Assembly: GCF_013408245.1 (NCBI RefSeq)
Contig: NZ_JACBYS010000005.1
Coordinates: 1 to 64,000 of the forward strand
DNA from: Duganella sp. 1224
GTDB taxonomy: Bacteria > Pseudomonadota > Gammaproteobacteria > Burkholderiales > Burkholderiaceae_D
DNA: 64,000 bases
Reading direction: 5' to 3'
Part shown: positions 51,655-60,195 of the stretch, piece by piece
Layout: the number at the start of each line of letters is the position of its first letter
Numbering within the stretch: the first letter of the stretch is position 1
Notes under the pieces: generated by a model
What the model saw: only the letters and a program-made list of their open reading frames with translations
Database searches by the model: none
Told to the model about the DNA's origin: nothing
Translations under genes and position numbers: made by a program

Positions 51655-52260
51655 ATGAAAAAAATTATCTTTGCCTTAGTCGCTTCCGCCGCCGCCCTGG
51701 GTGGCTCCGCAGCTTATGCCCAATCCAACACGCAAGACGCGCCAGGCACCGCCTACATCGGTGCCGGCGTGGTCGGCAGCCGTTATGACTTCGACGCGGC
51801 CGGCGCTGGCGCCGTCAGCGGCGACAACCACAGCGGCACCAAGGCCGGTGGCAAAATCTACGGTGGCTACAACATCGACAGCACCTGGGCCGTGGAAGCT
51901 GGCTACACCGACTTCGGCAAACGCAGCTACAACTACTCGGTGAATGGCGCCGCCGGCGGCATCAACACCGACGCGCACTCGTACTACGTTGCCGGTAAAG
52001 GCACCTGGCCAGTGGCGCGCGACTTTGCCGTGTTCGGCAAACTGGGTGTGGCCCGCAACCATAACGAAGTCAACACCTCGGGCATCGCCTCGGTGAGTGG
52101 CAGCGACAACAAAACCGCCCTGTACGCATCGGTGGGTGGCGAATACGCCATCAACAAGAACGTGAAGGTCTCGCTGGAGTATGAAAACTACGGCAAGAAC
52201 GACATCGACACCGGCCGCAAAGCCGGCGCCATCACCGCCGGCCTGCGCTACAACTTCTAA
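51655..52260 (+). CDS. outer-membrane beta-barrel protein (OmpA/OmpW-like)
   Basis: A 201-residue exported protein. The signal peptide (1-22) ends SAAYAQ. The mature chain alternates hydrophobic and polar residues in about eight strands (AYIGAGVVGSRYDF, GKIYGGYNIDSTWAVEAGYTDFGK) and ends with aromatic Phe in LRYNF, the outer-membrane assembly signal. There is no peptidoglycan-binding domain. Its long AT-rich upstream region and terminator suggest a strongly expressed single gene. Confidence 0.87.
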   Translation: MKKIIFALVASAAALGGSAAYAQSNTQDAPGTAYIGAGVVGSRYDFDAAGAGAVSGDNHSGTKAGGKIYGGYNIDSTWAVEAGYTDFGKRSYNYSVNGAAGGINTDAHSYYVAGKGTWPVARDFAVFGKLGVARNHNEVNTSGIASVSGSDNKTALYASVGGEYAINKNVKVSLEYENYGKNDIDTGRKAGAITAGLRYNF

Positions 52261-52290
52261 GCGCTCCGCGGTATAGTCCCTTCAAGTAAG

Positions 52291-52323
52291 AAGGCCGGAC
52301 CTGCTCACGCAGGCCCGGCCTTT
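52291..52323 (+). terminator. terminator hairpin after the outer-membrane protein gene
   Basis: A 12-bp GC-rich stem with one mismatch (52291-52303 with 52310-52322, loop CTCACG), followed by only a short T-run. It lies 30 bases after the stop codon. Confidence 0.65.
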
Positions 52324-52333
52324 GACGTTTGGT

Positions 52334-52423
52334 CCGTCATTCCGGCGCAAGCCGGAATCCATGCGCAGTGTGCCTCTTGCCATGCACACGTTCCATGGGT
52401 TCCGGCGTACGCCGGAACGACGG
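52334..52423. repeat. REP-like palindromic doublet, copy 2
   Basis: A 90-bp element whose ends CCGTCATTCCGGCG and CGCCGGAACGACGG are inverted with one mismatch. It has the same plan as 13183-13266: CGTCATTCC, small palindrome, CCATGC, spacer, TTCCATGG, reversed end. The inner palindrome is CCGGCG-type instead of CCCGCG-type. Confidence 0.75.
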
Positions 52424-52439
52424 TGGTTGACTTCGCCGA

Positions 52440-54107
52440 TCAGTTGGTCAGCGGTTTGTAGCGGATGCGCTTGGGCTTGGCGCCTTCTTCACCCAGGCGC
52501 TTCTTCTTGTCGGCTTCGTATTCCTGGTAGTTGCCGTCGAAGAAGGTGACCTGCGAGTTGCCTTCAAACGCCAGGATGTGGGTGGCGATGCGGTCCAGGA
52601 ACCAGCGGTCGTGCGAGATCACCATCACCGAGCCGGCGAATTCCAGCAGCGCGTCTTCCAGCGCGCGCAGGGTTTCCACGTCCAGGTCGTTCGACGGTTC
52701 GTCCAGCAGCAGCACGTTGCCGCCCTTGAGCAGCGTCTTGGCCAGGTGCAGGCGGCCGCGCTCGCCGCCGGACAGGTTGCCCACCACCTTCTGCTGGTCG
52801 GCGCCCTTGAAGTTGAAGCGGCCCAGGTAGGCGCGCGACGGCATTTCAAAGCGGCCCACGCTCAGCACGTCGGCGCCGCCCGACACGTCCTCGAACACGG
52901 TCTTGGCGTCCGACAGCTTGTCGCGGCTCTGGTCGACCAGCGAGATTTTCGCGGTCTTGCCGATCACCACCTCGCCGCTGTCCGGCGTATCCAGGCCGGC
53001 GATCATCTTGAACAGCGTTGATTTACCGGCGCCGTTCGGGCCGATGATGCCGACGATGGCGCCCGGCGGAATCGTGAACGACACGTTGTCCAGCAGCAGG
53101 CGGTCGCCAAAGCCCTTGGACACGTTCTTGAATTCGATCACTTCGTTGCCCAGGCGCTCGGCCACGGGAATGAAGATCTCCTGCGTCTCGTTGCGCTTCT
53201 GGTATTCGTATTCGCTCAGCTCGTTGAAGCGGGCCAGGCGGGCCTTGGACTTGGCCTGGCGCGCCTTCGGATTCTGGCGCGACCATTCCAGTTCCTTGGC
53301 CAGCGCCTTCTGGCGCGCCGATTCGGTCGCCTCTTCCTGCTTCAGGCGGGCCTGTTTCTGGTCCAGCCACGACGAGTAGTTGCCTTTCCAGGGAATGCCA
53401 TGGCCGCGGTCCAGTTCCAGGATCCACTCGGCGGCGTTGTCGAGGAAGTAGCGGTCGTGGGTGATGCCGACCACGGTGCCCGGGAAGCGCACCAGGAACT
53501 GCTCCAGCCATTCGACCGACTCGGCGTCCAGGTGGTTGGTTGGTTCGTCCAGCAGCAGCATGTCCGGCTTGGACAGCAGCAGCTTGCACAGCGCCACGCG
53601 GCGCTTTTCACCGCCCGACAGCACGCCGATCTTGGCGTCCCATGGCGGCAGGCGCAGCGCGTCGGCGGCCATTTCCAGTTGCAGGTTCAGGTTGCCGCCG
53701 TCGGCGGCGGCGATGATGGCTTCCAGCCGCTCCTGCTCCTTTGCCAGGGCGTCGAAGTCGGCGTTTTCATCGGCGTAGGCGGCGTACACGGCCTCCAGCT
53801 TGGCTTGCGCCTCGAATGCTTCGCCCAGGCCCGATTCCACTTCCTGGCGCACGGTTTTTTCCGGATCCAGCTGCGGTTCCTGCGGCAGGTAACCGATGTT
53901 CAGCCCCGGCATCGGGCGCGCTTCGCCCTGGATGTCGGTGTCGATGCCGGCCATGATTTTCAGCAGGCTGGACTTGCCGGAACCGTTCAGGCCCAGCACG
54001 CCGATCTTGGCGCCCGGGAAGAAGGACAGCGAAATATCTTTCAGGATCTGGCGCTTGGGCGGGACGATTTTGCCCACGCGGTTCATGGTGTAGACGTAAT
54101 TGGCCAT
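52440..54107 (-). CDS. ettA: energy-dependent translational throttle protein EttA
   Basis: A 555-residue ABC-F protein with two ATPase domains. The first Walker A is GLNGSGKS (39-46), the second GPNGAGKS, with signatures LSGGEKRRVALC and LSGGERGRLHLA and the linker/arm typical of EttA. It binds the ribosomal E site and couples translation to ATP level in E. coli. It is cytosolic with no membrane partner. Length matches E. coli EttA (555). Confidence 0.95.
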   Translation of the reverse strand: MANYVYTMNRVGKIVPPKRQILKDISLSFFPGAKIGVLGLNGSGKSSLLKIMAGIDTDIQGEARPMPGLNIGYLPQEPQLDPEKTVRQEVESGLGEAFEAQAKLEAVYAAYADENADFDALAKEQERLEAIIAAADGGNLNLQLEMAADALRLPPWDAKIGVLSGGEKRRVALCKLLLSKPDMLLLDEPTNHLDAESVEWLEQFLVRFPGTVVGITHDRYFLDNAAEWILELDRGHGIPWKGNYSSWLDQKQARLKQEEATESARQKALAKELEWSRQNPKARQAKSKARLARFNELSEYEYQKRNETQEIFIPVAERLGNEVIEFKNVSKGFGDRLLLDNVSFTIPPGAIVGIIGPNGAGKSTLFKMIAGLDTPDSGEVVIGKTAKISLVDQSRDKLSDAKTVFEDVSGGADVLSVGRFEMPSRAYLGRFNFKGADQQKVVGNLSGGERGRLHLAKTLLKGGNVLLLDEPSNDLDVETLRALEDALLEFAGSVMVISHDRWFLDRIATHILAFEGNSQVTFFDGNYQEYEADKKKRLGEEGAKPKRIRYKPLTN

Positions 54108-54216
54108 TTACTGAGGCTTTCTAAAAAAATAAACAAGGTGCATTTTACAGGCGATGGCGTGCATTATAGGCGCGTCGCGGCGCCGCGCGGCGCGCCGACG
54201 CCATCGCCGCACCGGT

Positions 54217-56124
54217 TTATTTCAGGGCCGTGCTGGCCGGCACCACCGGCAGCAGCACCGAGCTGGCGCCGGCCGCGCCGCGCTGGACCGAAATCGTCGC
54301 TTTCTGGAAATCTTCCGGCTTGGCGAAGAAGATGTTCGGCACGTAGGTCTGCGGGTTGCGGTCGTACAGCGGGAACAGCGACGACTGGATCTGCACCATG
54401 ATGCGGTGGCCCGGCTTGAACACGTAGTTGACGGTCGGCAGGCGGAACTTGTATTCCTGCGTCTCGCCGGCCGGAATCGGCGACGGGTGCTCGAAGCTCT
54501 GGCGGTAGCGGCCGCGGAAGATGTCCAGGCTGATCGCCAGCTGGTAGCCGCCCAGTTCCGGCTGCTCGGCGACGAACGGCGGGAACACGTCGATCAGCTT
54601 GACCACGAAGTCGCCATCGGTGCCGCTGGTCTTGGCGAAGATGTCGGCCACCGGCGCGCCTTGCAGCGTCACCGGCGCGGTCAGCACCGGCGTCTGGTAG
54701 GACAGCACGTCGGTGCGGGTGCCGACCGCGCGCTGGTCCTGCAGCAGCCAGGTGGTCCAGCGCTCGTGGTCGGCGAAGCTGACCGGCGGCGGCAGGAACG
54801 GCACCGGCTTGGCCGGATCGGACACATAGCTGTCCTCGCCGGCGGCGGCCGGCTGGAAGGCCAGGCCGTTGCCGGCCTGCAGGTACAGCGGCGTCAGCTG
54901 GGTGGTGCCCGGCCAGTCGGCAAACTTGTCCCAGTGCTTCTCGGCGGCGTTGAAGATCATCACCGGCGCCAGCGGCTCGGCTGGCGTGCGGTCCTTCAGG
55001 TAGGTGTTGAAGAACGGGATCAGCACGTCGCGGCGGAAATCGGCGGCGGTGTCGCCGTTCCACTTGAACGGGCCGAGGCGCTCGGCCGAGCGGTTGATCT
55101 GGCTGTGGTACCACGGCCCCATCACCAGGTGGTTGTTGCCGGCCTTGCCCTTGGCCTTCAGCGCTTCCCAGGCAATCACGGCGCCGTAGATGTCCTCCTG
55201 GTCCCACAGGCCCTGCAGCCACATGGTCGGCACGTTGGACGGCTTGGCCGCCATCATCTTGTCCACCGCCTGCAATTGCCAGAAGGCGTCATAGGCCGGG
55301 TGGGCCGCCAGGCGGTTCCAGAAGCCCAGCTGTTCCAGGCCGTTCTTCCTGGCCATGTTGCCAGCGGTGCCGGCGTCGAGGAAGGTCTGGTAATCGTCGG
55401 TGCCGGGGCGCAACATCGGCGCGCCGGCGCCGGTCTTGGTGGTCTGGCCGGTGAAATAGTCCAGGTTGAGCTGGCGGAAGGCGCCGTAGTGGAACCAGTC
55501 GTCGCCCATCCAGCCGTCGACCATCGGGCTTTGCGGCGCCGCCACCTTCAGCGCCGGGTGCGGATCGAGCAGGGCCATGGTGACGGTCCAGCCGTCGTAG
55601 GAGGAGCCGATCATGCCCACCCGCTGGTTGCTTTGCTTGACGTTTTTCACCAGCCAGTCGATGGTGTCCCAGGCGTCGGTGGTGTCGTCGGTCTTGGTCG
55701 GATTGAGCGGGCCGATCGGCGGACGGGTCATCACATACTTGCCCTCGGAGCCGTATTTGCCGCGGATGTCCTGGAACACCAGGATGTAGCCGTCATCCAC
55801 CCACTCGCGGTTCAGCGAGCCGACGCTGTCGCGCAGGTTCAGCTTGCCGTCCTTGATGCGGTCGGCTTCATACGGCGTGCGTTCGAGCAGCATTGGCAGC
55901 TTGCTGGCGTTCTTCGGGATCAGGATCACGGTGTGCAGCTTGACGCCGTCGCGCATGGGGATCTCCACCACCTGCTTGAGGTAGTCGCGGCCGACGTCCG
56001 GCGCCTGCCATTTGGCCGGAATGTCGCTGCCGAGCTGGACCATCGATGCGTCCGGCGCCGGCGCGCTGGCGGCCTGCGCGGCCAGGGCGGTGGAGAGGAG
56101 AACGGGAAGAAGGTAGTGTCGCAT
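54217..56124 (-). CDS. exported CocE/NonD-type X-Pro dipeptidyl-peptidase-like hydrolase
   Basis: A 635-residue secreted hydrolase with signal peptide 1-19. The nucleophile Ser175 lies in GSSYDG (173-178), preceded by FQDIRGKYGSEG, as in alpha-amino-acid ester hydrolases and glutaryl-acylases. The C-terminal 220 residues are the jelly-roll domain (FRGRYRQSFEHPSPIPAGETQEYKF). It would cleave amides or esters in the periplasm. It stands alone between ettA and rarD. Confidence 0.88.
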   Translation of the reverse strand: MRHYLLPVLLSTALAAQAASAPAPDASMVQLGSDIPAKWQAPDVGRDYLKQVVEIPMRDGVKLHTVILIPKNASKLPMLLERTPYEADRIKDGKLNLRDSVGSLNREWVDDGYILVFQDIRGKYGSEGKYVMTRPPIGPLNPTKTDDTTDAWDTIDWLVKNVKQSNQRVGMIGSSYDGWTVTMALLDPHPALKVAAPQSPMVDGWMGDDWFHYGAFRQLNLDYFTGQTTKTGAGAPMLRPGTDDYQTFLDAGTAGNMARKNGLEQLGFWNRLAAHPAYDAFWQLQAVDKMMAAKPSNVPTMWLQGLWDQEDIYGAVIAWEALKAKGKAGNNHLVMGPWYHSQINRSAERLGPFKWNGDTAADFRRDVLIPFFNTYLKDRTPAEPLAPVMIFNAAEKHWDKFADWPGTTQLTPLYLQAGNGLAFQPAAAGEDSYVSDPAKPVPFLPPPVSFADHERWTTWLLQDQRAVGTRTDVLSYQTPVLTAPVTLQGAPVADIFAKTSGTDGDFVVKLIDVFPPFVAEQPELGGYQLAISLDIFRGRYRQSFEHPSPIPAGETQEYKFRLPTVNYVFKPGHRIMVQIQSSLFPLYDRNPQTYVPNIFFAKPEDFQKATISVQRGAAGASSVLLPVVPASTALK

Positions 56125-56197
56125 GCCGCAAGCCCTTTGCTTTGTACGTACTGTGTGGAAAATCGGCCAATTGTAGACCAGCCGGCATGCGCTGGCG

Positions 56198-57082
56198 TCA
56201 GGCGATCGGGTTATTGCGCCGGTTAACCCACAGTCCCTCCACCACGTACAGGATCAGCGCTGTCCAGATGATCAGGAAGCCGGCCAGCCGCGCGGCCGGG
56301 AAGGCCTCGTGGAACACCCACACGCCCAGCAGCGCCTGCATGGTCGGCGACAGGTACTGCAGCAGGCCCAGCACCGCCATCGGGATCTTGCGCGCGCCGG
56401 CGGCGAACAGCAGCAGCGGAATTGCCGTGATCGGGCCGGCGGCGGCCAGCAGCAGGCGGGTGCTGTCGTGCGGCCTGTTGAGGAAGGTGTTGTGGCCGTG
56501 CCAGCTCAGCCACAGCACGTAGGCCAGCGCCAGCGGGAACAGGATCATGGTTTCCAGCGACAGGCCCTCCAGCGCGGCCAGCGCGGCGGTCTTGCGCAGC
56601 AGGCCGTAGCCGCCGAAAGTGATGCCTAAAATCAAGGCAATCCACGGCAACTGGCCAGCCTGCCAGGTCAGCCAGGCGACGCCGGCGGCGGCGATGGCCA
56701 TGGCGAGCCACTGGCCGCGGCGCAGTTTTTCCTTCAGCACCACCAGGCCCAGCAGCACGTTGATCAGCGGATTGATGAAGTAGCCGAGGCTGGCGTCGAT
56801 GACGTGGCCGTTGTTGACCGACCAGATGTAGAGGAACCAGTTGGCGGTCAGCAGCAGCGCGCTGGCGACGAAACTGGCGAGGATGCGCGGCTGGCGCGCC
56901 ACGGCCGGCAGCCACTTCCACTGCCGGCGCACGGTCAGCACGATGACCAGGAACAGCAGCGACCACAACATGCGATGGGCCAGGATTTCCTGCGGCGGCA
57001 CCTCGTCGATGGCGTGAAAATACAACGGGAACAGGCCCCAGCAGAAAAACGCCAGGGTGGCGTACAAAATACCTGAATTCAT
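56198..57082 (-). CDS. rarD: EamA-family transporter RarD
   Basis: A 294-residue inner-membrane protein with ten hydrophobic segments. It begins GILYATLAFFCWGLFPLYFHAIDEVPPQEILAHRMLWS, the classic RarD opening, and carries NWFLYIWSVNNGHVIDASLGYFINPL. It was named for chloramphenicol sensitivity, but its transport substrate is not established. It is divergent from kup; the gap holds the 74-bp palindrome. Confidence 0.9.
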   Translation of the reverse strand: MNSGILYATLAFFCWGLFPLYFHAIDEVPPQEILAHRMLWSLLFLVIVLTVRRQWKWLPAVARQPRILASFVASALLLTANWFLYIWSVNNGHVIDASLGYFINPLINVLLGLVVLKEKLRRGQWLAMAIAAAGVAWLTWQAGQLPWIALILGITFGGYGLLRKTAALAALEGLSLETMILFPLALAYVLWLSWHGHNTFLNRPHDSTRLLLAAAGPITAIPLLLFAAGARKIPMAVLGLLQYLSPTMQALLGVWVFHEAFPAARLAGFLIIWTALILYVVEGLWVNRRNNPIA

Positions 57083-57136
57083 CGAGCGGATCTGCCAAAC
57101 GGTGTGGACGGTCTGGCATTATCGCCCATTCCGCAA

Positions 57137-57210
57137 ACCGGGGTCAGTGCCGACATTCGGACATTGGGTCGCGCGCGACTCAATGTCCGAATGTCGGCAC
57201 TGACCCCGGT
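57137..57210. repeat. 74-bp near-perfect palindrome
   Basis: Arms of 30 bp (57137-57166 and 57181-57210) are perfectly inverted, starting ACCGGGGTCAGTGCCGACAT. Between them G and T flank a 12-bp self-complementary core (GTCGCGCGCGAC), so the only interruption is one G/T mismatch. Transcribed in either direction it would fold into an exceptionally stable hairpin. The GGGGTCAG motif at its ends also occurs at 17183-17211. It lies in the rarD-kup divergent promoter region. Confidence 0.9.
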
Positions 57211-57230
57211 GGGGGAGTACACTCTCGGTA

Positions 57231-57258
57231 TTGACCGTTTTGAACGTTTTTCTATGCC
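57231..57258 (+). promoter_or_regulatory. putative kup promoter
   Basis: TTGACC (57231-57236) and TATGCC (57253-57258) are 16 bases apart, starting 20 bases after the long palindrome and about 70 bases before the kup start. Confidence 0.4.
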
Positions 57259-57300
57259 AAAATCTCCTTGCCTTTTGCAAAGTCTTGACCTATTGTGCAA

Positions 57301-57324
57301 TGCACCAAAACAACAACAGGTGCA
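57301..57324 (+). promoter_or_regulatory. hairpin covering the kup ribosome-binding site
   Basis: TGCACC (57301-57306) can pair with GGTGCA (57319-57324), which contains the AGGTG presumed ribosome-binding site 5 bases before the TTG start. The 12-base loop is A-rich. A 6-bp stem could lower initiation. Confidence 0.3.
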
Positions 57325-57327
57325 ATC

Positions 57328-59208
57328 TTGACCGAGCAACACAAGAAAAGCAGTCTCGCGGCACTCACGCTGGCGGCTGTCGGCATTGTCTATGGCGACA
57401 TCGGTACCAGCCCCCTCTACACCCTCAAGACCATCTTCGATCCCGAGCACGGCCTGGCGCTGAGCGAGGCCAATCTGCTGGGCATCATTTCGCTGATTTT
57501 CTGGGGCCTGACCATCATCGTCTCGCTCAAGTACGTCACGCTGGTGCTGCGCGCCGACAACCGCGGCGAGGGCGGCATCATGGCGCTGATGGCGCTGGCG
57601 CTCAATTCGGTGACCAAGGCGGCGCCGCGCTGGCACTACCCGCTGATGCTGCTCGGCGTGTTCGGCGCCACCATGTTCTATGGCGACTCGGTGATCACCC
57701 CGGCCATTTCGGTGCTGGGCGCGATCGAGGGCCTGGAAGTGGCCGCGCCGGGGCTGGAACAGTACATCGTGCCGCTGACCATCATCGTGCTGATCACGCT
57801 GTACGCGCTGCAGCGCCACGGCACCGCCGGCATCGGCCGCTTCTTCGGCCCGATCATGGTGGTCTGGTTTGCCGCGCTGGCCGTCATGGGCCTGATCAAC
57901 ATCGTCGAGGCGCCCGAAATCCTGTACGCGCTCAACCCGCTGTATGCGCTGCGTTTCATGTACGAGAACCGCGGCATCGCCTTCGTCGCGCTGGGCGCGG
58001 TGGTGCTGGCGCTGACCGGCGCCGAGGCGCTGTACGCGGACATGGGCCACTTCGGCAAGAAGCCGATCCGCGCCGCCTGGTTCATGATCGTGTTCCCGGC
58101 GCTGGCGCTGAACTACCTGGGCCAGGGCGCGCTGCTGCTGCTGCATCCGGACGCGATTTCCAACCCGTTCTTCCAGCAGCTGGGCGCGTGGAGCGTGTAC
58201 CCGCTGGTGGTGCTGTCGACGCTGGCGGCGGTGATCGCCTCGCAGGCCACCATTTCCGGCACCTTCTCGATGACCAAGCAGGCCATCGCCCTCGGCCTGC
58301 TGCCGCGCATGCGCATCCTGCACACCTCGGCCAGCGAGATCGGCCAGATCTACATCCCGTCGGTGAACTGGCTGCAGATGATCGTGGTGCTGCTGGCGGT
58401 GATCGGCTTCGGTTCGTCCGACAAGCTGGCCGGCGCCTACGGTATCGCGGTGACCGCCACCATGCTGGCCACCACCTTCCTGACCTTCTTCGTGATCCGC
58501 TACCGCTGGCACCTGCCGCTGGCGCTGTGCCTCGGCGCCACCGGCTTCTTCATCGCGATCGACGTCGCCCTGTTCTCGGCCAGCACGCTGAAGCTGTTCC
58601 ACGGCGGCTGGTTCCCGCTGCTGCTGGGCGTGATCCTGTTCACCGTGATGCTGACCTGGAAGCGCGGCCGCGAGCTGGTGTTCGAAAACCTGCAGAAGCA
58701 CGCGATTCCGCTGGAGGACTTCCTGTCCTCGCTGTTCGTGGCGCCGCCGACGCGCGTCTACGGCACCGCCATCTTCCTGCGCGGCGAGAGCGACGGCGTG
58801 CCGCACGCGCTGCTGCACAACCTGTCGCACAACAAGGTGCTGCATGAGCGGGTAGTGTTCTTCACCGTGCACGTGGTGGAGGAACCGTGGGTGCCGGAGG
58901 ACGAGCAGGTCAAGGTGACGGACCTGGGCCACCAGTGCTACCAGCTCAACGTCTACTATGGCTTCAAGGACGAACCGGATATTCCGAAGGTGCTGGCGCT
59001 ATGCGAATGTCTGGGCCTGCCGTTCGAGATGATGGAGACGTCGTTCTTCATCGCCCGCCAGACGGTGATTTCCACGCCGGGTTCCGGCATGGCGACGTGG
59101 CGCGAGCACCTGTTCGTGACCATGTCGCGCAATGCGCGCGGCGCCGCCGACTACTACCAGATTCCGCCGAACCGGGTGATTGAACTGGGCACGCAAGTGG
59201 AAATTTGA
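57328..59208 (+). CDS. kup: potassium uptake protein Kup
   Basis: A 626-residue K+/H+ symporter with twelve membrane segments in the first 430 residues and a cytoplasmic C-terminal domain. The signature VGIVYGDIGTSPLYTLKTIF opens the first helix, followed by NRGEGGIMALMALAL and the FYGDSVITPAISVLGAIEG ion-path region. A TTG start at 57328 (MTEQHKKSS) gives the family length; an in-frame GTG at 57295 would add 11 residues. Initiation may be weak because of the TTG and the hairpin over the ribosome site. Confidence 0.93.
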   Translation: MTEQHKKSSLAALTLAAVGIVYGDIGTSPLYTLKTIFDPEHGLALSEANLLGIISLIFWGLTIIVSLKYVTLVLRADNRGEGGIMALMALALNSVTKAAPRWHYPLMLLGVFGATMFYGDSVITPAISVLGAIEGLEVAAPGLEQYIVPLTIIVLITLYALQRHGTAGIGRFFGPIMVVWFAALAVMGLINIVEAPEILYALNPLYALRFMYENRGIAFVALGAVVLALTGAEALYADMGHFGKKPIRAAWFMIVFPALALNYLGQGALLLLHPDAISNPFFQQLGAWSVYPLVVLSTLAAVIASQATISGTFSMTKQAIALGLLPRMRILHTSASEIGQIYIPSVNWLQMIVVLLAVIGFGSSDKLAGAYGIAVTATMLATTFLTFFVIRYRWHLPLALCLGATGFFIAIDVALFSASTLKLFHGGWFPLLLGVILFTVMLTWKRGRELVFENLQKHAIPLEDFLSSLFVAPPTRVYGTAIFLRGESDGVPHALLHNLSHNKVLHERVVFFTVHVVEEPWVPEDEQVKVTDLGHQCYQLNVYYGFKDEPDIPKVLALCECLGLPFEMMETSFFIARQTVISTPGSGMATWREHLFVTMSRNARGAADYYQIPPNRVIELGTQVEI

Positions 59209-59312
59209 AGACAAAAAGATGTAACTGAATGTAGTGCCGGGAGTGGAAGGGTGATCGTCTGATAAACTTCTGCGCCGGGACTACCGAATATCCGAATCGA
59301 TCAAAGGTAAAT

Positions 59313-60149
59313 ATGAAAGCGATGTTGCAATTTTTCGCCGCCGCGGTCTGCGCGGCGGTATTGGCCGCCTGCGGTGGCGGCGGAGACAAAACCCCCAAGC
59401 CGGTTGTCATTGTTCAGCCAGCGTACAAGGTGACTGAAACCGCCGTCGGCACCGGCCGCGCGGCGGCGGCGGGTGACATCGTCACCTTCACCTACGTCGG
59501 CTATCTGTATGACTCGACCAAGTCCGACTTCAAGGGCCAGAAAGTGGAAAGCTCGGTGGACACGAATTCCACCTTCACCGCCACCGTCGGCGTGGGCGCA
59601 ATACTGCCGGGCTGGGACCAGACGCTGCTCGGCATGCAGGCCGGCGGCAAGCGTACCGCCATCCTGCCGGCCAACCTGGCTTACGGCGCCAACACGCGCG
59701 ACGCGCAAGGCATCTACGCCGCCATCGCCGCCAACTCGCCGCTGGTGTACGACTTCGTGATGGTGAACGTGATTCCGCAGGTGACCATTCCTAACCAGCC
59801 GCCGCCAACTGTGCTCACCGTCGTCGCCAATACGCCTGGTACCGGCACCGCCATCGTGGCGGGCAAACAGATCACGGTCAACTACACCGGTTGGCTGTAT
59901 GACGGCACGCGCCCCAACTTCAAAGGCGCGCAATTTGATTCTAGCCTGACCAAGGGCGTTCCGCTGGGCTTCACCGTCGGCGGCAACGGCGTGATCCCAG
60001 GTTTCAGCACGGCGGTGATCGGCATGCAGGTCGGCGGCAGCCGTACCGTGATTATCCCGCCTGATCAGGCATACGGCGCGGCCGGCACCACTTCGATTCC
60101 GCCTAACGCCACGCTGGTATTTGACATCACCGTCGTCACCAGTAACTAA
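59313..60149 (+). CDS. lipoprotein with two FKBP-type peptidyl-prolyl isomerase domains
   Basis: A 278-residue lipoprotein. The lipobox VLAAC puts the lipidated Cys at residue 20, followed by GGGG. Two FKBP domains follow (about 35-155 and 165-277), each with the core YDG/YDS...F, V-G-GVIPGF or AILPGWDQTLLGMQ, and the final pocket PP-ATLVFDI. The first is diverged and has an extra loop (GANTRDAQGIYAAIAANS). It probably assists folding in the periplasm. The gene ends at a strong terminator. Confidence 0.9.
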   Translation: MKAMLQFFAAAVCAAVLAACGGGGDKTPKPVVIVQPAYKVTETAVGTGRAAAAGDIVTFTYVGYLYDSTKSDFKGQKVESSVDTNSTFTATVGVGAILPGWDQTLLGMQAGGKRTAILPANLAYGANTRDAQGIYAAIAANSPLVYDFVMVNVIPQVTIPNQPPPTVLTVVANTPGTGTAIVAGKQITVNYTGWLYDGTRPNFKGAQFDSSLTKGVPLGFTVGGNGVIPGFSTAVIGMQVGGSRTVIIPPDQAYGAAGTTSIPPNATLVFDITVVTSN

Positions 60150-60166
60150 GCGATAGAACGCAACGC

Positions 60167-60195
60167 AAAAGGGCAGCCGCTGGCTGCCCTTTTTT
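60167..60195 (+). terminator. bidirectional rho-independent terminator
   Basis: An 8-bp stem (GGGCAGCC 60171-60178 with GGCTGCCC 60182-60189, loop GCT), six T residues after it and four A residues before it, so it can work for the FKBP gene and the convergent permease gene, whose stop codon it overlaps. Confidence 0.8.

Noticed and set aside
57079..58932. 617-codon minus frame across kup
   Set aside because: Antisense shadow of Kup with no domain pattern; it also runs through the long palindrome.
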